DNA of 64,000 nucleotides from Conoideocrella luteorostrata (lineage: Eukaryota; Ascomycota; Sordariomycetes; Hypocreales; Clavicipitaceae), in contig JASWJB010000026.1 in NCBI GenBank assembly GCA_032433595.1, positions 62,001-126,000 of the forward strand, written 5' to 3'. This document shows positions 58,797 through 64,000 of the stretch, one piece after another. How positions within the stretch are numbered: the first letter of the stretch is position 1; each line of letters opens with the position of its first letter. The position numbers and the translations under genes were made by a program. The notes under the pieces were generated by a model that did not search any database, was not told the origin of the DNA, and worked only from the letters and a program-made list of their open reading frames with translations.

Positions 58797-60974
58797 TCAC
58801 GACGATTCTTCAGCCATCCTCACAATCTCGCAGAGGCTTCTCATAAAGAGCATATCAGCGTCTTCGGCTTCCATATCAACCATTCTCTCTTCTCCTGTGC
58901 CGCTTTCAGCCATCAGCTTCGCTGTGGCGATGAGCCTTGAGACGCATCGCAACAGACCGCTTTGTATAACTCGCAAAGCATTATCTTGTGCAGTTGGGGC
59001 GGCATCACGGTTCGTGACCATGCCTTCCCTTGTCCAGTCGGCTAGAGGAGAGCTCACCCTTTTAGAGTACCGGCCTGCCATGTGTGTACCGACCGCAAGC
59101 CCAAGTAAAGACGCAGCTTTCTTGGGGATGTCATCCTGTTGAGACGGATCCCCCGTGCTCATGGTGTTAGTTCGGCCATGACTAGCGAGCGGCCGGGGGT
59201 TCCGTGCCACGAGCGCAGAGACGTAGTTATATGCTACTATGTGAGCGTACAACGCATCGCATATGTAGTCAGAGCAGCACCCAAAGACATTCTTAATTGG
59301 TAGCCATAGTTTTGGGTCGACAGTTTCTGCTGGGGAATTCGAGCCAACACTAATTCCATGGCGCGAGCCAAGGCCCCGGGATGGTATCTTTACATCTGAC
59401 AATTGAGACCCCCGTGTATAAGTCACAACTTTGCGCCATAGAGACTTTCGTGGCGAGTGCGGTGACATATTCCTATTCATGATGCTAAGGGAGTCCATGC
59501 TAGGCTGTCGGACCTTCTTAGCGTAGCTCCTAATGGTTTCTACTGTTAGGCTGGAAGTAAGAAGCATCGTTTCCGGGAAGCACGCTACTGATACTCGCAA
59601 CGTCTCCACGGCCTCTGGCGGCAACGGTACGGCCTTCGCATTGTCCTCGTTCTGGAAGGCCCACGGATATGGTTGTAGACTGCTATTCAGCCAAGATTGC
59701 ACACTTCGCAGAGGTTGTGGCGGTGTTGGAGGTCTGACGAACACAGTATTGGGCTTTTCTGCCGGCAGCTGCTGCCCAGGTGGGTGAATAGCTTCACAAT
59801 CTGATCCCGGAAAATCATCACTAACTGGAGACGATTCACGCATCAAACTAGGCTCAAGAGCCATATTGCGTGCGCGGGCACTGGCAAAGGCATTGATAGT
59901 GGTATTGATGCGTAGCGACTGTGTTCTTTCCGGTTTGTTGGGTTTGCGGTGATGCGATGTACCAAAAGTCTGTGATAAGGTGTTCCTGGTTGAACCTATC
60001 GACGCCAGTTGCCTTGTCCCAGTGAAGCTACTGGATCTCAGTGGAAGATCTGGAGACAGTCCTGATAGTTGGCCACGAGAAGTGATAGGAGAGCCTCCAC
60101 CAACAGAACGTGATTTTCGGTGCACAGCATGTGATGGATGAGTCCAGATAGTAGGAATATCAGCCCTAGGCATTACTGACGAGATTGGTGATCCCAATTC
60201 TGAGCTAGGTGGCGTTGGCGGCCTAGGGGAAAGTGATCCGATGTTAACTTCCTCCACAGGGTCATGATCTTGGTCTTCTCTATCAGAATCGCCGTCGATC
60301 CAGCTACATTCGTAAGGACCTTCGGGTGACGGAGAACTTTTTGGTCTCCATCCCACTGACGCTACCGAGGTGTCAGTAGTGACCACGGAGCCTCGATGGC
60401 GGAATGAGGGTGGCTCAGCTCCATCAGAGCTATAATGACTCGTAGTGGATGCAGATTCAGAAATATGACCCTCGATTGCCCGGCTCCCTTGCCCCATAAA
60501 TGAGACCATGGAGTCCCGTTCTTCGATTGGACCGAGCGACTGGACTCTAGCAGAGGCAGCATGATATGGTGAGTATAATGACATCCTGCCGGCTCGAATT
60601 CGAGTTTTGTCTTCTGACGGAATGCTATCTGTCGGAATCCCCGCTGTCATCTTCTTGGCAGCAAATATAGCTGCTGATATCTCCAAGTCTCTTGCTAGTA
60701 GTTCGGGCAAGTAGTCGTCCACACGCTCCGCCATGCCCTCGTCTGCCGGTGCAGACTGGTTGCTGGTCCAGGAGCTCGATGAATTTGGTGAAAGTGCGAG
60801 TGGCATGAGACCTTTCATGCTTGATACTGATCGTCTTCTCCGGATCGATGGCGACGACCTCGTTGATGATGAATCACTGCGGACGCTCAATGTCTTTGGG
60901 TGGTCACTGTCGATAGGGATTATTCTCAGCCCAGCCAGGGAAGTAGACTCTGCTTCCGGACTAGATGAGCTCAT
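58797..60974 (-). CDS. Ser-rich protein of unknown function
   Basis: Single exon of 725 residues; the first ATG gives MSSSSPEAESTSL (60974), and the frame upstream has only a GTG. Residues 1-480 are Ser/Pro/Arg-rich and look disordered, with SSxxS and RRRRSVSS segments that could be phosphorylated. The C-terminal 260 residues look folded: LWLPIKNVFGCCSDYICDALYAHIVAYNYVSALVARNP and DNALRVIQSGLLRCVSRLIATAKLMAES form helix-rich amphipathic stretches. No signal peptide, membrane segment or recognised domain. A Ser-rich tail with a conserved helical end is typical of fungus-specific regulatory or scaffold proteins, but no function can be given. Confidence 0.7.
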   Translation of the reverse strand: MSSSSPEAESTSLAGLRIIPIDSDHPKTLSVRSDSSSTRSSPSIRRRRSVSSMKGLMPLALSPNSSSSWTSNQSAPADEGMAERVDDYLPELLARDLEISAAIFAAKKMTAGIPTDSIPSEDKTRIRAGRMSLYSPYHAASARVQSLGPIEERDSMVSFMGQGSRAIEGHISESASTTSHYSSDGAEPPSFRHRGSVVTTDTSVASVGWRPKSSPSPEGPYECSWIDGDSDREDQDHDPVEEVNIGSLSPRPPTPPSSELGSPISSVMPRADIPTIWTHPSHAVHRKSRSVGGGSPITSRGQLSGLSPDLPLRSSSFTGTRQLASIGSTRNTLSQTFGTSHHRKPNKPERTQSLRINTTINAFASARARNMALEPSLMRESSPVSDDFPGSDCEAIHPPGQQLPAEKPNTVFVRPPTPPQPLRSVQSWLNSSLQPYPWAFQNEDNAKAVPLPPEAVETLRVSVACFPETMLLTSSLTVETIRSYAKKVRQPSMDSLSIMNRNMSPHSPRKSLWRKVVTYTRGSQLSDVKIPSRGLGSRHGISVGSNSPAETVDPKLWLPIKNVFGCCSDYICDALYAHIVAYNYVSALVARNPRPLASHGRTNTMSTGDPSQQDDIPKKAASLLGLAVGTHMAGRYSKRVSSPLADWTREGMVTNRDAAPTAQDNALRVIQSGLLRCVSRLIATAKLMAESGTGEERMVDMEAEDADMLFMRSLCEIVRMAEESS

Positions 60975-63891
60975 ATATATGAGCCAAATCTGGGTAACAG
61001 CCCAGACCACCGGTGATGAGGAGGCGTTGTATTGTTATATCGATCAAACGTAATGCAGGTAGGGGCGGAGGCTGACGACCATGCACAGACCAATGACAAC
61101 CGAATGTGAAAAAATTAAAAAACTGAAGACAGAGACAGTGTGAAACCAAAGCAAAGGATGAATTCTGCCCTGCGTTACCCTTGCCTTGATGGTGCTTTTT
61201 GGATGTCGCAGAAATGAGCCACTTGACCAAGACAGCGAGACAAGTAGCCACAATAATCAAAAGACTGTCGCACGAGTTTCGCAGAGAGTTTCGATGGTGA
61301 GGGGCCTGGAGGACATTATAGCAGTGCCGATTTGTTCAAGTTGGGCAAAAGACGCACATGAAGGGACGTTCTTGATGCCCGGCGTACTAAAGTACGAATA
61401 AGGAAAACTACGACAGTGCGTGAGGCTGCAAAAGTAAAGTTGCACCACCTTGCCATGAGGTGGCGCTAGATCACCATCCTAACCATGCAGATGATATGTC
61501 TAATAGACCAGACCGTCGCAGAATGCTTTTGCAAGAAAGAAAGAAAAACCCGCTAGTGTTCGGCGGCTTGATAATGTAGTGTCAAGTTCACAGCGTTGCA
61601 TCTGCAGGTTCCCGCACGTTGTGCAGCTGGGAATGTGACCCAACTCACCAGGAGAAGACCGATTGTGATTACCAGCAGGCCTATTTCGAGGTTCCAGGAA
61701 TCACCACCAGATTGTAAGCCTGGCGTCCATTCATGCACGTCACTGAACAGGGCAATTTTAGACGGGGATTATTGAGAACCTGCACAGTTGGTTGCGGGCT
61801 TTTGCAATGGTGAGCCTGAAAGTGACGATACGCTCCACCAATACGGAGTGTTGACATCCTGGTTGACATGATAACGCCACATCGTAGACCGACCCCACTC
61901 AATATATCAGAAAAGTGTTGACAATCAGAAAGGTCGCAGACACACTGCGCATGGGTTCCGGGTTGTTTTCTCGAGTTCAACCATCTCGAACAATGGCAAG
62001 GTGATAGCGCCAGTCACAGGGCTGCCATGTGGCACTTGCGGTTTCAAAAAGTCAAGAGAATTTATCCTACACTAGGCGAAGCAACCCATACTCTGTGGAA
62101 AGAAACTGTGGTTTTTTGAGATGGGTGGTGGATTCGTTGTAAAGACAGTCCTTTACTAGGGGACAACAATAGCCGGGGTCCATTTCCTAGCTTTGAAAGC
62201 TATTACTGTAGCAGTGTTGCATCGAATCAAGGGTGGTGGATTTGGGTACAGAGACGGACTTTGAAGGGCGATTCATCGAGCCAGACAGAGTCCGTTTCAA
62301 AAACGCGTGCGAGTGACCCGTCAAGGTTTTGATATCACAGTCCGATGCTGCATACGGACGGCTGAGAATGTTGTAGCACAACACATGCGGTCGATACGGT
62401 GAATACCCCGTAACTGTTGCCTTAGCCCATCCAAAATGTGGCGACAGAGATGGAGCTGACGCAAGGCGGGACGAGGTGGACCTCACATCCAACGCAAGGG
62501 AGATGTGTTAGCTAAGGACCTAGAGACAGACTCATACTCGATCAGGTAGAAAAAGTAATATTTTACTATAATTGTGGCGTCAAGAGATGGTGTGGGGGCG
62601 ACAACTTGCTTGGATAGTTGGGCAGGCCAACGAGTGAGGAGAGGACCGTACTTGTTACTTGTCACTTGCAGAGGCGTTTTAGCTCCGGGCGTGTGGTCTG
62701 GTCTTGGCAGAAGCAACAATCGCAAGCCAACAAGCCACAACTTCATGCCCAGTTGACCACTGCGGATCCCAGGAAAAGCACCGTAGATGCAGGGTGAATC
62801 TAGATGTCACGGGCAGTGATGCGGGGCAGGTCGTGCTGCCATCTGGTGTCTATGGTAGTTTCGGATGGCTGGTCTAGCTGGAAGGAAGGAAGTCTGGGGA
62901 CGCGCCTGCCGCCAGTTGGGCAGTGAATAGCGGCAGGTGTCCTATCGAGCCCGCGCTTGCCATGGCCTCCGTCCTCCATGCTCCCCCTTCTAGTACCCCG
63001 CACCTAGCAGTATCACTCACTGAACGATGTTGGACGGAACAGGATCTACTCCGACAATATATCTGAATCCAACGAGCAAACATGCAACCTGCAATGTTGG
63101 CTCGGTCCGAGGAACGGACGTTGCGAACAGTACATCCTGTGACCCAATCACCACTCGGCGAATTAACGGATTCTGTTTCTGCCTATTTTCCCGTCCGGTT
63201 CGGTAAATTTCCGCGCCAAGGGTCGCATACGGAACCACGCAAACATTCGACAAGCAAAGTCTTCCTAAAGAAAGGGGAAGAATAAAAGAAAAAAAAAAAA
63301 GAGATGCAATGATGTGCTGTTGCCTGTAAAGTGTTGGAAAACATGAATGCCGAGACGAAATAAGCAACCACAGTGGCGGACAGTGTAGATGTCGAGAATT
63401 GTACAGAAAGGAACGTACTTGTCCCGAGCATTGGTTGCATTGTACAAAGTAACTCGCAATATTGTACGGAGCACACAGTACTGTGTCCAGCTTGGGTCTG
63501 GTTGTGCTTGTTGTTTACGATTCAATTGTTGATCCACCAACTGATAGCTCTTGTGGGGCTTGGCAAGACAGAGACTTGCATGGATAGCTGCAATTTTCTT
63601 TCTTCTGATGAGGCTAAGAGCACTCATCATAAACCAGCAAAGCAATTGCAAGCACACCACCAATCTTTGCAGGCGGATGCCATTGGTGTTTGGGACATCT
63701 ACCCACACATCAAAAGAATTGACGGCACCGTATTTGCCCTCCTTTTCATTAGTTTGTTTTGTTTCAAGTCCACCACCATTGACCGGCCTAGCCGTCCCGT
63801 TCTACGACTACTGCAGACTCTGCGGTCGTCACAGCCTAAACGCAGCACCACACCGTTTCCTGACAGAAGCAAAGCCATCGGCCAATTCATC
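60975..63891. other. Gene-poor region
   Basis: Upstream of the Ser-rich protein gene. Only short frames are seen; a 62483-62746 minus frame starts with a hydrophobic stretch (MKLWLVGLRLLLL) but has no further signal-peptide-like or domain features. A partial motif lies at 61844 and a run of 13 A at about 63289. Confidence 0.4.
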
Positions 63892-64000
63892 ATGTTGTCC
63901 GAAGAAGTATTCTCTTCCATTTCTGGACCTCCCATCGCTGCAAACACGGCAGTTTCCAAAGACGTCGGCATCTATCGCCACTCATGGACCCCATCATGGG
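63892..64000 (+). CDS. Possible gene start, truncated by the window edge
   Basis: An ATG at 63892 opens a frame running off the end (begins MLSEEVFSSISGPPIAANT). The same frame is open upstream to about 63710, so an upstream exon is also possible. No domain is recognised in 36 residues. Weak call. Confidence 0.3.
   Translation, partial: MLSEEVFSSISGPPIAANTAVSKDVGIYRHSWTPSW

Noticed and set aside
1..64000. A secondary-metabolite gene cluster (epoxide hydrolase, methyltransferase, transporters)
   Set aside because: No polyketide synthase, NRPS, terpene synthase or P450 is present, and the tailoring-type genes are 7-30 kb apart with unrelated genes between.
1..64000. CRISPR arrays, bacterial operons or insertion sequences
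   Set aside because: Spliced fungal genes throughout; the only short-spaced repeat (21135-21214) is a direct tandem with no spacers.

Overview
The window reads as nuclear DNA of a filamentous ascomycete. Genes are single-copy, monocistronic and separated by 0.3-5 kb. Most have short introns (about 45-200 nt) with GT..AG ends and CTAAC-like branch sites, and the gene families are typical of Pezizomycotina: Clr5-ankyrin, hybrid histidine kinase, TPR-CHAT, OPT transporter and fungal M61-like proteins. I infer Sordariomycetes, perhaps Hypocreales, but nothing here fixes the species. Start codons were re-chosen where a long frame opened on a non-ATG codon, and exons were joined by eye, so boundaries are models.

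0-12.8 kb: a WW-domain protein (-), a metacaspase with a repetitive Gln/Pro/Gly/Tyr N-terminus (+), an M61-like protein with a PDZ-like tail that has lost its zinc motif (-), a soluble epoxide hydrolase (+), and a 1140-residue Clr5-ankyrin protein (-) whose first intron appears to be GC-AG. 12.8-23 kb is gene-poor: one SAM methyltransferase (-), a decayed ankyrin gene, a diverged 140-bp duplication, and two clusters of a 20-bp repeat.

23-37.6 kb: an intact hybrid histidine kinase (-), a small secreted protein (-), then a degraded block. This block holds a TPR-CHAT protease-like gene broken by three one-base frameshifts, followed by a Myb/SANT-like gene broken by one. A six-exon NAD(P)-binding epimerase-like gene (+) ends the stretch. 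37.8-52.3 kb carries membrane proteins, all on the minus strand: an OPT oligopeptide transporter (six exons), an ABCG-type half transporter with a Cys-rich ectodomain, and a CLN3/battenin-like protein. 54.8-61 kb has a type II membrane glycosyltransferase-like protein (+), an aminoglycoside-phosphotransferase-fold kinase (+) and a Ser-rich protein of unknown function (-). A possible gene runs off the right edge.

The genes do not form an obvious biosynthetic cluster. The points that stand out are: a short motif, TACGGAGTA, that occurs about 19 times exactly and only outside coding exons, with a dense cluster and two perfect 16-bp palindromes upstream of the OPT gene; two clan-CD peptidase-like genes (metacaspase, CHAT) with the CHAT locus in decay; and an M61-like protein that looks catalytically dead.
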